From the NCBI RefSeq assembly GCF_000820515.1, contig NZ_JXDG01000012.1:62001-126000 (forward strand): DNA of 64,000 nucleotides, in the 5' to 3' direction. The position numbers and the translations under genes were made by a program. Below the pieces are notes generated by a model that was not told the origin of the DNA, made no database searches, and saw only the letters and a program-made list of their open reading frames with translations. Positions within the stretch are counted from its first letter, which is position 1, and every line of letters begins with the position of its first letter. Source of the DNA: Pseudomonas batumici. Lineage in GTDB: Bacteria; Pseudomonadota; Gammaproteobacteria; Pseudomonadales; Pseudomonadaceae. Below are positions 45,801 to 53,971 of this stretch, piece by piece.

Positions 45801-46471
45801 TCAGCACCGCGCAGAATGGCGCGATCGGATTGCAGACCTGGAAAGACGGGCATTTCGACCTGGTGATCGTCGACTGCAACATGCCGGTCCTGAACGGTTA
45901 CGAGATGACCCGCCAGCTTCGCCAACATGAAGCCAGCCAGGGGCTCGCGCCCTGCGCAGTGTTCGGCTTCACCGCCAACGCCCAACCCGAGGAACGCACC
46001 CGCTGCAAGGAAGCCGGCATGGATGACTGCCTGTTCAAACCCATCAGCCTGACCACCCTCAACCAGAAGCTGGCCGACGTCACACCGCGCCCACGCCAGA
46101 GCGCCTTCAGCCTGGACGGCCTGAACGCCCTGACCGGGGGCGAACCGCTGCTGCTGCGCCGCCTGATCGACGAGCTGCTGAGCAGTTGCCAGTCCGACCG
46201 CGAGGAACTGCAAGTGCTGCCCATCAGCGGCGACCTGATTCCATTGATCGACATGGCCCACAAGATCAAGGGCGCGGCACGAATCGCCCAGGCCAACGAC
46301 CTGGTGGAACACTGCGAAACCCTGGAACAGCAATGCCAGCAGGAAGCCCCGACAGCGAGGATCGAAGCCGCCCGGCAGGCCATTGTGCGCACGCTGCGCG
46401 AACTCGAAACGGCCCTGCGCGAACACACGGATCGGCCACTTGAAAAAATGCCCGGCCAGGACACCACCTGA
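42824..46471 (+). CDS. Unorthodox hybrid sensor kinase, BvgS/RocS-like
   Basis: The product has 1215 residues from ATG 42824; ATG 42830 is a near alternative. A signal peptide (YLMVITGLCLCLSALA) precedes two tandem periplasmic solute-binding (SBP_bac_3) domains (about 50-285 and 295-520). A membrane helix near 545 (LILQIVIGAGALLLLSLGW) leads to a PAS domain, a HisKA with H725 in MSHEIRTPM, an ATPase domain (ILSNLISNAIKF), a receiver with D1017 in VIVDCNMP, and an HPt with H1146 in AHKIKGAAR. The full His-Asp-His-Asp relay should end on D54 of the regulator before it. The ligand is unknown. Confidence 0.93.
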   Translation: MPMRIKDYLMVITGLCLCLSALADTQGVTHFSLLSRSSASHMEVALDKDQRRWIQDRRELVLGTSVPDYPPFDMTVSGRDYEGITADYAGILGRALGLSIKVQSFATREAAISALEQGRIDLLGSANGFEAVNKNIALSTPYAIDQPVLVTREDETRTLSDGLAGMRLSMVYHYLPLDEIKALYPNATLQFYPSYLNALNAVAFDQADVFLGDTISTHYLINKGYLRNVKMANFGKHEAYGFSFAVRGDNAALLGAVNATLKAIPTSERESIAHRWSAGSDILLTDHKLQLTAREERWLKEHPVVRVVVNEALAPITFFDADNTFRGVTADLLELIRLRTGLRFEIQRSRSLEDMINRVNNNQADIIAAVSPTNERENVLHFSRPYMENSFVLLTAKGRDSASNLEQMQGRRLAVIRGNPLLDYLRNDFPQIKLIETDDSLKAVELLAQGQADGAVSSLVIANYLIASQTFDDKLQISATIGTQQAIFALATARGATELSSILDKALLSIAPDELGIINSRWRGYSPASDSYWRNYHRLILQIVIGAGALLLLSLGWNAYMRRQIRQRQLAERALSDQFEFMRALVNGTPHPIYVRDREGRLQTCNDSYLQAFSSKLEDVIGKRVTDAYQGNAFEAREYQADYQRVMDEGTAQICDRTLHIGDRRLTLYHWILPYRNSLGEVQGIIGGWIDISDRRELFEELRAAKDQADSANRAKSTFLATMSHEIRTPMNAVIGMLELTLKRADQGHLDRPAIEVAYNSAKDLLELIGDILDIARIESGRLSLSPERVNLSELVESVVRVFDGLARQKQLDLVVQLPERHSIGDILIDPLRFKQILSNLISNAIKFTEQGQVTIGLLMQPTGVAQRTNMTLTVQDTGIGITPADQARLFEPFVQADNSGHLARSGAGLGLVICRSLCEMMGGTLSLSSQPGEGTRVVVTLELDSLEATQGVASRDPELALPLQALNVLVVDDHPANRLLMCQQLGFLGHSFSTAQNGAIGLQTWKDGHFDLVIVDCNMPVLNGYEMTRQLRQHEASQGLAPCAVFGFTANAQPEERTRCKEAGMDDCLFKPISLTTLNQKLADVTPRPRQSAFSLDGLNALTGGEPLLLRRLIDELLSSCQSDREELQVLPISGDLIPLIDMAHKIKGAARIAQANDLVEHCETLEQQCQQEAPTARIEAARQAIVRTLRELETALREHTDRPLEKMPGQDTT

Positions 46472-46533
46472 CAGCCGACATTGACTATCCTTGGGCGCTG
46501 AGCAGTGCACCCCATCACCCAGGGAGATAGGCG

Positions 46534-49485
46534 ATGCCCCGTCCCATGCAACGCGAAAGACGTCGGCTGGCGCTGCACGTGCACATCAGTATCCTGTTCA
46601 CCTGCCTGCTGCTGTTGACCGGCACCCTGCTGGGGCTGTTCAACTACAGGCAAACCACGCAGATCATTCTCTCCAGCAGCGAGAAGCTCTTCGGCAGGGT
46701 CCAGGAAGATGTGCAGCTTGATCTGCAGAACACCTACCAGCCGATTCGCCATCTGCTGAGCCTGCTGGCCATCGACGATCGCACCCAGGCCCTGACGCTT
46801 GCGCAACGGCTGGCACTGCTCAAGCCCTTCACCCAGGCACTGGAGGACAATCCGAACCTGGCGTCGCTGTACCTCGGTTACGCCGATGGCGATTTCTTCA
46901 TGGTCCGGCCGCTGCGCGACAGCGCCCTGCGCGCCTATTTCAAGGCACCGGACAACGCCGCCTTCCAGGTCTGGAGCATCGAGCGCGACCCCGGGGTCGA
47001 CGAGGTCAAGTCCGAATCGCTGTTCTACGACGCGGCCTTGCAACTGATCAGCCGCCAGGACAATCACCGCGAAGCCTTCGATCCCCGCGTGCGATCCTGG
47101 TTCAACAGCGCCCTGAACGACAGCGACCAGATCACCACCGCGCCCTACCTGTTTTTCTCCACCCACAATGTCGGTACCACCCTTGCCCGGCGCGGCGGCC
47201 CGAACGTGGTGATCGCCGCCGACCTGACCCTGGCCGAGCTTTCCGCCACCCTGGACAAGCACAAGGTCACGCCCTCGACCGAGATCGTCCTGTTCGATGA
47301 AAACGGCACCGCGGTGGCCTACCCCGACTACGCCAGGCTGATCGGCGGCAGCCACTACGCAGACCTGCCCCGGGTCCGGGACCTGAGCCCGATCCTGCGG
47401 CGCTTCATGGAGCCGGGCAGCACCACCGACCACCACCTGGACACCCAGCAGCGGCAATGGATAGTCGCCCATACGCAACTGGCCGAAGGCGGTCCCAAGG
47501 GCCTGCAACTGGCCCTGCTGGTGCCGGAGGATGAGCTTCTGGCGGACGCCTACCGGATCCGCTGGCAAGGCGCGCTGATCACCCTGACGATCCTGTTGCT
47601 GTGCCTGCCCCTCGGCTGGCTGACCTCCAGGCTGCTGGTCAAGCCGTTGCACGCCCTGGTGCAGGAGGCCGATGCGATTCGCAGCTTCAACTTCAACCAC
47701 CCGGCGACGCCGCGCTCGCCGGTGCTGGAAGTGGACCGGCTGGCGATCTCGATGACCCGCATGAAGCAGACCCTGGCGAGTTTCTTCGAAATCGCCTCCA
47801 GCCTCTCGGCGCAGACCCGCTTCGACCCGCTGTTGCAACGGGTGCTCGAAGAGACCCTGAAAATCGCCCAGGCCCGGGCCGGCCTGATCTACCTGCTGGA
47901 CAGCGACAGCCGCCAGTTGGAGGCCCATGCCCTGGTCATCGATGGCCTGTCGCAGGAGCCCCGACGATTCGATATCCGCAACGCCGCCGAGGCCGACGAA
48001 CAGCGCCCGGCCTGGCTCAAGACACTCGATAAGCAAGACAATGTGGTCGCCACCCTGGGCTTCGAGCAGGCGGCCGACCTGCAACAGGTGATGCTCGCCC
48101 TAGGAAGTCCGCGCATTCACCTGATCGGTATTCGCCTGCACAACCGCCATGGCGAAACCGTCGGCGTCCTCACCCTGCTGCTGCCGGACACCGGCACCGA
48201 GGCGGACCTGGAGAACCTGCAGCCCGACCGGATCGCCTTCATCAGCGCGATTTCCGGCACCGCGGCCGCCTGCATCGAGAGCCAGCGCCTGCAAGCCCGC
48301 CAGAAACAGCTGCTGGACGCCTTCATCCAGTTGCTGGCCGGCGCCATCGATGCCAAGAGTCCCTACACCGGCGGCCACTGCCAACGCGTCCCGGTGCTGA
48401 CGCTGATGCTCGCCGAGGCCGCCGCGGCCAGCCAGACGCCCGCGTTCAAGGGCTACCAACCCACGGAAGACGAATGGGAGGCCCTGCACGTCGCCGCTTG
48501 GCTGCATGACTGCGGCAAGGTCACCACCCCCGAATACGTGGTCGACAAGGCCACCAAGCTGGAAACCCTGTACGACCGCATTCACGAAATCCGCACCCGC
48601 TTCGAAGTGCTCAAGCGCGATGCCTGGGTCGATTACTGGCAAGGCCGGGCGCAAGGTGGCAACGAAGCGGCCTTGAGCCAGGCCCGTGATGCCAGCCTCA
48701 CTGCCCTGGACGAGGATTTCGCCTTCGTCGCTCACTGCAACCTGGGCGGCGAAGCCATGGCCGAGGCCGACCAGGAACGCCTGGAGCGCATTGCCCAACG
48801 CACCTGGACCCGCACGCTGGACGACCGCCTCGGGGTTTCCTGGGAAGAGAAGCAACGCCAGGAACGCCGCCCGGCCGTCCCCTTGCCGGCCACCGAAAGC
48901 TTGCTGGCGGACAAGCCCGAGCACCTGTTCGAACGCAACGAGGCCGAACTGATCCCCACCGACAACCGCTGGGGTTTCCAACTGGACGTGCCGCCCTACA
49001 AATTCAATCGAGGGGAGTTGTACAACCTGAGCATTGGCCGCGGGACACTGACCCGCGAAGAGCGCTACATCATCAACCATCACATGGTGCAGACCATCCT
49101 GATGCTCGATCAATTGCCGTTTCCCGGGCACCTGACCGCCGTTCCGGAGATCGCCGGCGGCCACCACGAAAAAATGGACGGCACCGGTTACCCCAAGCGC
49201 CTGAAGCGCGAAGACATGAGCCTGCCGGCGCGGATGATGGCGATTGCCGATATCTTCGAGGCGCTGACCGCCGCCGATCGCCCGTACAAGAAGGGCAAGA
49301 CCCTGAGCGAAGCGCTGGGCATCATGGCCGGCATGTGCCGCGATGCCCATATCGATCCGGAACTGTTCCAGCTGTTTATCCGCGAAGAAATCTACCTGGA
49401 ATACGCCCGGCAGTACGTCCCGCCCCAGCAGATCGACACGGTGGATGCCGAGTCGCTGCTGGAAAAGGCCGGCCTGGTCGCCTGA
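46534..49485 (+). CDS. Membrane HD-GYP domain protein with Cache, HAMP and GAF
   Basis: The product has 983 residues; GGGAGATAGG precedes the ATG. Two membrane helices (near 18-38 and 348-368) flank a periplasmic Cache-like sensor. A HAMP-like linker (LLVKPLHALVQEADAI) and a GAF-like domain (about 415-600) follow. The HD-GYP part has H658-D659 in LHDCGK, an insert of about 165 residues, INHHM, H877-H878 in GGHHEKMDGTGYP, and G885-Y886-P887. It should hydrolyse cyclic-di-GMP, or related dinucleotides, to GMP or pGpG. It begins 62 bases after the hybrid kinase and may share its transcript. The long insert between the two halves of the catalytic core is unusual. Confidence 0.88.
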   Translation: MPRPMQRERRRLALHVHISILFTCLLLLTGTLLGLFNYRQTTQIILSSSEKLFGRVQEDVQLDLQNTYQPIRHLLSLLAIDDRTQALTLAQRLALLKPFTQALEDNPNLASLYLGYADGDFFMVRPLRDSALRAYFKAPDNAAFQVWSIERDPGVDEVKSESLFYDAALQLISRQDNHREAFDPRVRSWFNSALNDSDQITTAPYLFFSTHNVGTTLARRGGPNVVIAADLTLAELSATLDKHKVTPSTEIVLFDENGTAVAYPDYARLIGGSHYADLPRVRDLSPILRRFMEPGSTTDHHLDTQQRQWIVAHTQLAEGGPKGLQLALLVPEDELLADAYRIRWQGALITLTILLLCLPLGWLTSRLLVKPLHALVQEADAIRSFNFNHPATPRSPVLEVDRLAISMTRMKQTLASFFEIASSLSAQTRFDPLLQRVLEETLKIAQARAGLIYLLDSDSRQLEAHALVIDGLSQEPRRFDIRNAAEADEQRPAWLKTLDKQDNVVATLGFEQAADLQQVMLALGSPRIHLIGIRLHNRHGETVGVLTLLLPDTGTEADLENLQPDRIAFISAISGTAAACIESQRLQARQKQLLDAFIQLLAGAIDAKSPYTGGHCQRVPVLTLMLAEAAAASQTPAFKGYQPTEDEWEALHVAAWLHDCGKVTTPEYVVDKATKLETLYDRIHEIRTRFEVLKRDAWVDYWQGRAQGGNEAALSQARDASLTALDEDFAFVAHCNLGGEAMAEADQERLERIAQRTWTRTLDDRLGVSWEEKQRQERRPAVPLPATESLLADKPEHLFERNEAELIPTDNRWGFQLDVPPYKFNRGELYNLSIGRGTLTREERYIINHHMVQTILMLDQLPFPGHLTAVPEIAGGHHEKMDGTGYPKRLKREDMSLPARMMAIADIFEALTAADRPYKKGKTLSEALGIMAGMCRDAHIDPELFQLFIREEIYLEYARQYVPPQQIDTVDAESLLEKAGLVA

Positions 49486-49491
49486 ACCGCC

Positions 49492-49974
49492 TCAGCAGTC
49501 GGTCAGGCGCAGGAAAATCGCCGCCAGTTGCTCGATACCCGCCTGGTCTTCCAGCGTGAACCGGGCCAGCCGCGGGCTGTCCAGGTCGAGCACACCGATC
49601 AGGCGGCCGTCCTTGACCAGCGGCACCACCAGTTCGCTGTTCGAGGCGCTGTCGCAGGCGATATGCCCGGCAAACGCATGCACGTCCTCGACCCGCTGGG
49701 TTTGCCGGCTGGCCGCGGCCGTGCCGCAGACACCGCGTCCGAAGGGAATGCGCACGCAGGCAATCTGGCCCTGAAACGGCCCGAGCACCAGCTCCTCGTC
49801 GCGATTGAGGTAGAAACCGGCCCAGTTCAGGTCATCCAGCTGATTGAACAGGAAGGCCGAGAACTGTGCGGCATTGGCGATGAAATCCCGCTCATCCGCC
49901 AGCAGCGATTCCAACTGGGCGTGCAACAGCCCGTAGCCGTCCAGGCCCGCACCCGCGTTCTGCAAATCGATCAT
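49492..49974 (-). CDS. Free methionine-(R)-sulfoxide reductase (GAF domain)
   Basis: The product has 160 residues; its ATG overlaps the stop of the upstream ATPase gene. It is a single GAF domain with Cys73, Cys83 and Cys107, spaced exactly as the three catalytic Cys of E. coli fRMsr (84, 94, 118). It reduces free Met-R-sulfoxide, with thioredoxin restoring the enzyme. Key segments are WAGFYL, GRGVCGTAA and SELVVPL. It converges on the HD-GYP gene. Confidence 0.92.
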   Translation of the reverse strand: MIDLQNAGAGLDGYGLLHAQLESLLADERDFIANAAQFSAFLFNQLDDLNWAGFYLNRDEELVLGPFQGQIACVRIPFGRGVCGTAAASRQTQRVEDVHAFAGHIACDSASNSELVVPLVKDGRLIGVLDLDSPRLARFTLEDQAGIEQLAAIFLRLTDC

Positions 49975-50861
49975 GGTGTCTGCTCCAACAACTTCAATCC
50001 CACCCAGTAGCGCGCAAACTGATAGGCACAGCGCCCATTGCGATTGCCCCGCCCGGTCGCCCAACGGACCGCCTGGATATCCAGTTCTTCGTCACGCTGC
50101 CAGGTCAGCCCGGCCTTGCGCGCCAACTCGCCCACCCAGTGCTCGACCACGCTGAGGAAGTGCTCCTGGGTGAAGGGGTAGAACGACAGCCACAGACCGA
50201 AACGGTCGGACAAGGCGATCTTGTCCTCCACGGCTTCGCTGGGGTGCAGCTCGCCGTCGACGCGCTTCCAGTTTTCGTTGTCGCTCTCTTTCTCCGGCAC
50301 CAGGTGCCGGCGGTTCGAGGTGGCATACAGCAGGACGTTGTCCGGAGCCTGTTCGAGGGACCCGTCGAGCACGCTCTTGAGCACGCGGTAGTCGCCCTCT
50401 CCGGCCTCGAAGGACAGGTCGTCGCAAAACAGCACGAAGCGCTGGGGGAGCTTGTGCAGCTGTTCCACCACCCGCGGCAGGTCCGCCAGGTGATCGCGCT
50501 CGATCTCGATCAGGCGCAGGCCCGCTTTGGCATGTTCGGCGAGCAAGGCGCGCACCAGCGAGGATTTGCCGGTCCCGCGCGAACCCCAGAGCAAGGCATG
50601 GTTGGCCGGCAAGCCGTCGAGGAACTGCCGGGTGTTGCGCGCCAACTGCTCGCGCTGCTTGTCGACACCGATCAGGTCGGACAGACGCATGTCCAGGCTG
50701 ACCTCCAGCGGCAACAGATAGCCACTGCGCCCTTCACGCTGCCAGCGGGCCGCCAGGCAGCCGCTCCAGTCGATGGCCTGGCGCGGTGCGGGCAACAGCG
50801 GTTCGAGACGGGCGAGCACCGCCTCGGCACGCTCAAGAAAGGCATTCAATCGAGAATCCAC
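49971..50861 (-). CDS. DUF815-family AAA+ ATPase
   Basis: The product has 296 residues from GTG 50861, with GAGGAAAA in front. Walker A is GSRGTGKSS (93-101), Walker B is FVLFCDDLSF, and YATSNRRHL is a sensor-1-like segment. The family is widespread but its role is unknown. It overlaps the sulfoxide reductase gene by 4 bases (ATGA), so the pair is translationally coupled. Confidence 0.9.
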   Translation of the reverse strand: MDSRLNAFLERAEAVLARLEPLLPAPRQAIDWSGCLAARWQREGRSGYLLPLEVSLDMRLSDLIGVDKQREQLARNTRQFLDGLPANHALLWGSRGTGKSSLVRALLAEHAKAGLRLIEIERDHLADLPRVVEQLHKLPQRFVLFCDDLSFEAGEGDYRVLKSVLDGSLEQAPDNVLLYATSNRRHLVPEKESDNENWKRVDGELHPSEAVEDKIALSDRFGLWLSFYPFTQEHFLSVVEHWVGELARKAGLTWQRDEELDIQAVRWATGRGNRNGRCAYQFARYWVGLKLLEQTP

Positions 50862-51028
50862 GACTTTTCCTCAGGCAAATTCATACGATGATGTCGCGTT
50901 GGCGCCCCCGGGCGCCGGCAAGCGCTGGCAGACCGCACGCCACGCGTATCGAGTTCCCCCCTGACGGTGCGCATACCGGATCGGCTATGCTTGCCGGGCG
51001 AAGGGAAAGGAAAGTGGTACAGCACCCC

Positions 51029-51931
51029 ATGGATATAAAATTCACCCACCGCTTGTCCTACAAGCAAGCCCGGTTGACGGTACTGGTCGGTTTCATTCTG
51101 GGAACACTGCTCAGTCTGCTGCAAATCGGCATCGATTATGCCAGCGAAAGCGCCTCGATCAACGGTGAAATCCTCTCCCTGATGGAAATCAGCCACAACC
51201 CGGCGTCGAGGATCGCCTACAACATCGACGCCGAACTGGCGCAGGAACTGGCCCTGGGACTGCTACGCTCGCCGGCCGTGTTGCGCGCGCAATTGATCGA
51301 TAACAACAATGTCGTCCTGGCCAGCGTCGAACGGCCCCGCCAGGAAGGCAGCTACCGCCTGATCAGCGATTGGCTGTTCGGCGCCAATCGCAGCTTCGAA
51401 GACCGGCTTTTTCTCAGCCATTTGCCCGACGAATCCCTGGGCACCCTGCACCTTGATATCGACACCTACACCTTCGGCATCCGTTTCCTGCACCGGGCCG
51501 AGGTCACCCTGATCAACGGCTTTGCCCGCAGCCTGATCCTGACCCTCATCCTGCTCGTGCTGTTCTACACGATGCTCGACAGCCTGTTGCAGCGGCTGGC
51601 GCCGACGGCGGTGCCGCGTATCGATCCGTCGGCGATGAAGGCCCTGGGGCTGCATGACTGGCCGGGTAATATCCGCGAACTGCGCAATGTGCTGGAGCGG
51701 GCCCGCCTGTTTACCGATGACGGGGTGATTCGCGTAGCCGACCTGCCTGCCGAACTGCGCCGTGAAACACCGATGGTGGCAGCGCAGGGGCGGCGCGGGC
51801 GTAACGAGCTGGAACAGTTGGCCCACGCGCTGGCGGTGTTCGACGGACCGCGCAGCGAACTGGCGAAAACCCTGGGGATGAGCGAGCGCACTTTGTATCG
51901 GCGCTTGCAGGCGCTGGAAGGGAAGGGCTGA
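51029..51931 (+). CDS. Chimeric gene: membrane sensor segment fused to the C-terminus of a sigma-54 activator
   Basis: The product has 300 residues from ATG 51029; a GTG at 51014 has a closer purine-rich stretch and is possible. Residues 1-195 look like the periplasmic sensor part of a diguanylate cyclase/phosphodiesterase: a helix near 15-35 (LTVLVGFILGTLLSLLQIGI), a beta-rich domain, and a second helix (SLILTLILLVLFYTMLDSLL). After about 200 the sequence switches to the end of a sigma-54 enhancer-binding protein: LHDWPGNIRELRNVLERARLF, VADLPAEL and a Fis-type HTH (LAKTLGMSERTLYRRLQAL). GGDEF/EAL and AAA+ parts are absent. A deletion fusing two genes is likely. It may be non-functional. Confidence 0.72.
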   Translation: MDIKFTHRLSYKQARLTVLVGFILGTLLSLLQIGIDYASESASINGEILSLMEISHNPASRIAYNIDAELAQELALGLLRSPAVLRAQLIDNNNVVLASVERPRQEGSYRLISDWLFGANRSFEDRLFLSHLPDESLGTLHLDIDTYTFGIRFLHRAEVTLINGFARSLILTLILLVLFYTMLDSLLQRLAPTAVPRIDPSAMKALGLHDWPGNIRELRNVLERARLFTDDGVIRVADLPAELRRETPMVAAQGRRGRNELEQLAHALAVFDGPRSELAKTLGMSERTLYRRLQALEGKG

Positions 51932-51990
51932 CGGTCGCGGATCCGCCCAGGTGCAGGAACCGCCGTTCGGGGCTCCTGCAACGGCGGCGT

Positions 51991-52977
51991 TCAATCGGTC
52001 GTCAACAATGTCTCGGCGAAGAGCGCCGGGTCGGCATTGCCCCCCGACAACACCACCACCGCGCAGCGGCCCTCCAGCGCGATGCGTCCGGCCAGCAGGG
52101 CCGCGAGGCCGACCACGCCGCCCGGCTCGACCACCAGCTTGAGGTTCTCGAACGCCCATCTCAGGGCGAAGCGGACTTCGGCGTCGGTCACCGTCAGCGC
52201 GCCGCTGAGCAGTCGGCGATTGATCTCGAAGGTCAACTCGCCCGGTGCCGCGGTCAGGATAGCGTCGCAGATGGAGTGTCCGCCCGGTGCGAGGGTTTGT
52301 CGGCTGCCCGCGGCCAGGGAGCGGCCGGTGTCGTCGAAGCCGTCCGGCTCCACCGCATACACCGCGATCTGTGGAAACTGGCTGTGCAGGGCCACGCTGA
52401 CGCCAGCAATCAGGCCTCCACCGCCGCAGGGCACCAGGGCCACCTCGGGGCGCAGGCCAAGCGCCTGGGCCTGGCGGGCGATTTCCAGCCCCAGGGTGCC
52501 CTGGCCGGCCATTACCCGTGGGTCGTCGTAGGGCTTGACCAGCACCGCGCCGCTTTCGGCGGTCAGCGTCGCGGCGATGGCCTCGCGGTCTTCCGTCTCG
52601 CGGTCGAACAGCACCACCTGTGCGCCATATTCGCGGGTGCGGCGGATCTTCAATGGTGGCGCATCCTTGGGCATCAGGATGGTTGCCCCGATGCCCAGCA
52701 GCCTGGCCGCGCAGGCCACGCCCTGGGCGTGGTTGCCGGAGGAGAAGGCCAGCACGCCACGTACGCGTTCTTCGGGGCTGAGGCTGGCGAGGGTGTTGTA
52801 GGCACCCCGGAACTTGAACGAACCGGTTCTTTGCAACACCTCCGGCTTGATCAGCACCCGGCCCTGGCACTGTTCGTTCAGGCTGTGGAATTCCAGCAGT
52901 GGGGTTTCCACGGCGTGTCCCTGGATACGCTGGGCAGCCTGTTCGATATCGGCCAGTTGAATGGGATGTGAGGTCAT
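51991..52977 (-). CDS. PLP-dependent serine/threonine dehydratase (ammonia-lyase)
   Basis: The product has 328 residues; ATG 52977 follows CAGGAGC. It is a fold-type II PLP enzyme with Lys55 in GSFKFRGAYN as Schiff-base lysine, SSGNHAQGVA as substrate loop, and PCGGGGLIAG as the phosphate-binding Gly loop. There is no ACT regulatory domain, so it is a catabolic-type enzyme, such as a threonine dehydratase or a hydroxyaspartate ammonia-lyase/serine racemase-like protein. It is divergent from a LysR gene that likely controls it. Confidence 0.88.
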   Translation of the reverse strand: MTSHPIQLADIEQAAQRIQGHAVETPLLEFHSLNEQCQGRVLIKPEVLQRTGSFKFRGAYNTLASLSPEERVRGVLAFSSGNHAQGVACAARLLGIGATILMPKDAPPLKIRRTREYGAQVVLFDRETEDREAIAATLTAESGAVLVKPYDDPRVMAGQGTLGLEIARQAQALGLRPEVALVPCGGGGLIAGVSVALHSQFPQIAVYAVEPDGFDDTGRSLAAGSRQTLAPGGHSICDAILTAAPGELTFEINRRLLSGALTVTDAEVRFALRWAFENLKLVVEPGGVVGLAALLAGRIALEGRCAVVVLSGGNADPALFAETLLTTD

Positions 52978-53072
52978 ATGGCGCTCCTGAGGTTTGCAAA
53001 GGGCTAATCTGCGGTTTTCCACGACCCTTGAAAAGCGCTTGTTAGCGCTATTGAAAAACGTAAAATCCGTCG

Positions 53073-53936
53073 ATGGATACTCAATTTCTCGAAACCTTCC
53101 TGGCCGTGATCGACTGTGGTTCCATCGCGGCGGCGGCGCGCCAGCTGGACCTGGCGCCGACCACCGTGGCCCAGCAGATCAAGGCCCTGGAAAAACAGCT
53201 TGGCAATGCCTTGCTCAGGCGCAGCGGCCATACCGTGAAGCCGACCCCGGCGGCCCATCGGATCGTCGAGCGGGCCCGGCTGATTGTCCGCGAAGCCCGC
53301 GACCTGTGCGCCAGTGCCTCCAGCGGCGTGCTGCCGGCCGGCCCCTTGCGGCTGGGGGCGACCCAATATGCCTTGATGCAGTTGCTGCCGCCGGCGCTGC
53401 ATGAGTGGCGTCGGCGTTATCCCGAGATCGAAATCTATATCGAGCCCGGCAACTCCCAGGAACTGATGGAACAGGTGGTGGGGGGGGACCTGGATGCGGC
53501 GTTGATCGTGCATCCGTTGTTTGCCTTGCCCAAGAGCTGTGACTGGATAGCGCTGGTGGAGGAGCCGCTGGTGCTGATCACCCCGGCGACGATGCAGGTC
53601 GATGATGTGCTGGCGACTATCGCCAGGGAACCCTTTATCCGCTTCAGCCGCAAGGTGGTGGGTGGCAAGCTGGTGGAGACGTATCTGCAAGGTCATGGCC
53701 TCAAGCCCAAGGCCCAGTTCGAACTGGATGGCATCGACATCATCGTCAAGTTCGTCGCCGAAGGGCTGGGGGTGGCGCTGGTGCCGGACCGGCCGGCGGC
53801 CAATCACGAGGCGCAGGGTGTGCGCCGTTGTGAGGTTCCGGGGCCCCGGCTGTTTCGCACCTTGGGGATTGTCTGGCAGCGTGCGTCAGTGCGTGCGCCG
53901 TTGGTGGTGGCGCTCAATGAGTTGATGGCCGAGTAA
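53073..53936 (+). CDS. LysR-family transcriptional regulator
   Basis: The product has 287 residues. The N-terminal winged HTH (FLETFLAVIDCGSIAAAARQLDL and TTVAQQIKALEKQLG) is followed by a substrate-binding domain (GPLRLGATQYALMQLLPPAL onward). It is divergent from the PLP dehydratase gene across 95 bases, the usual layout for a LysR protein controlling its neighbour. The effector may be a hydroxyamino acid. Confidence 0.9.
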   Translation: MDTQFLETFLAVIDCGSIAAAARQLDLAPTTVAQQIKALEKQLGNALLRRSGHTVKPTPAAHRIVERARLIVREARDLCASASSGVLPAGPLRLGATQYALMQLLPPALHEWRRRYPEIEIYIEPGNSQELMEQVVGGDLDAALIVHPLFALPKSCDWIALVEEPLVLITPATMQVDDVLATIAREPFIRFSRKVVGGKLVETYLQGHGLKPKAQFELDGIDIIVKFVAEGLGVALVPDRPAANHEAQGVRRCEVPGPRLFRTLGIVWQRASVRAPLVVALNELMAE

Positions 53937-53971
53937 GTGGTATGGGCGGGGCAGGCCCGAGCGCGTACAGG

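Noticed and set aside
51952..51980. Hairpin TGCAGGA/TCCTGCA between the chimeric gene and the dehydratase gene
   Set aside because: A 7-base stem with a large loop and no T-run; it may help end convergent transcripts, but the evidence is thin.
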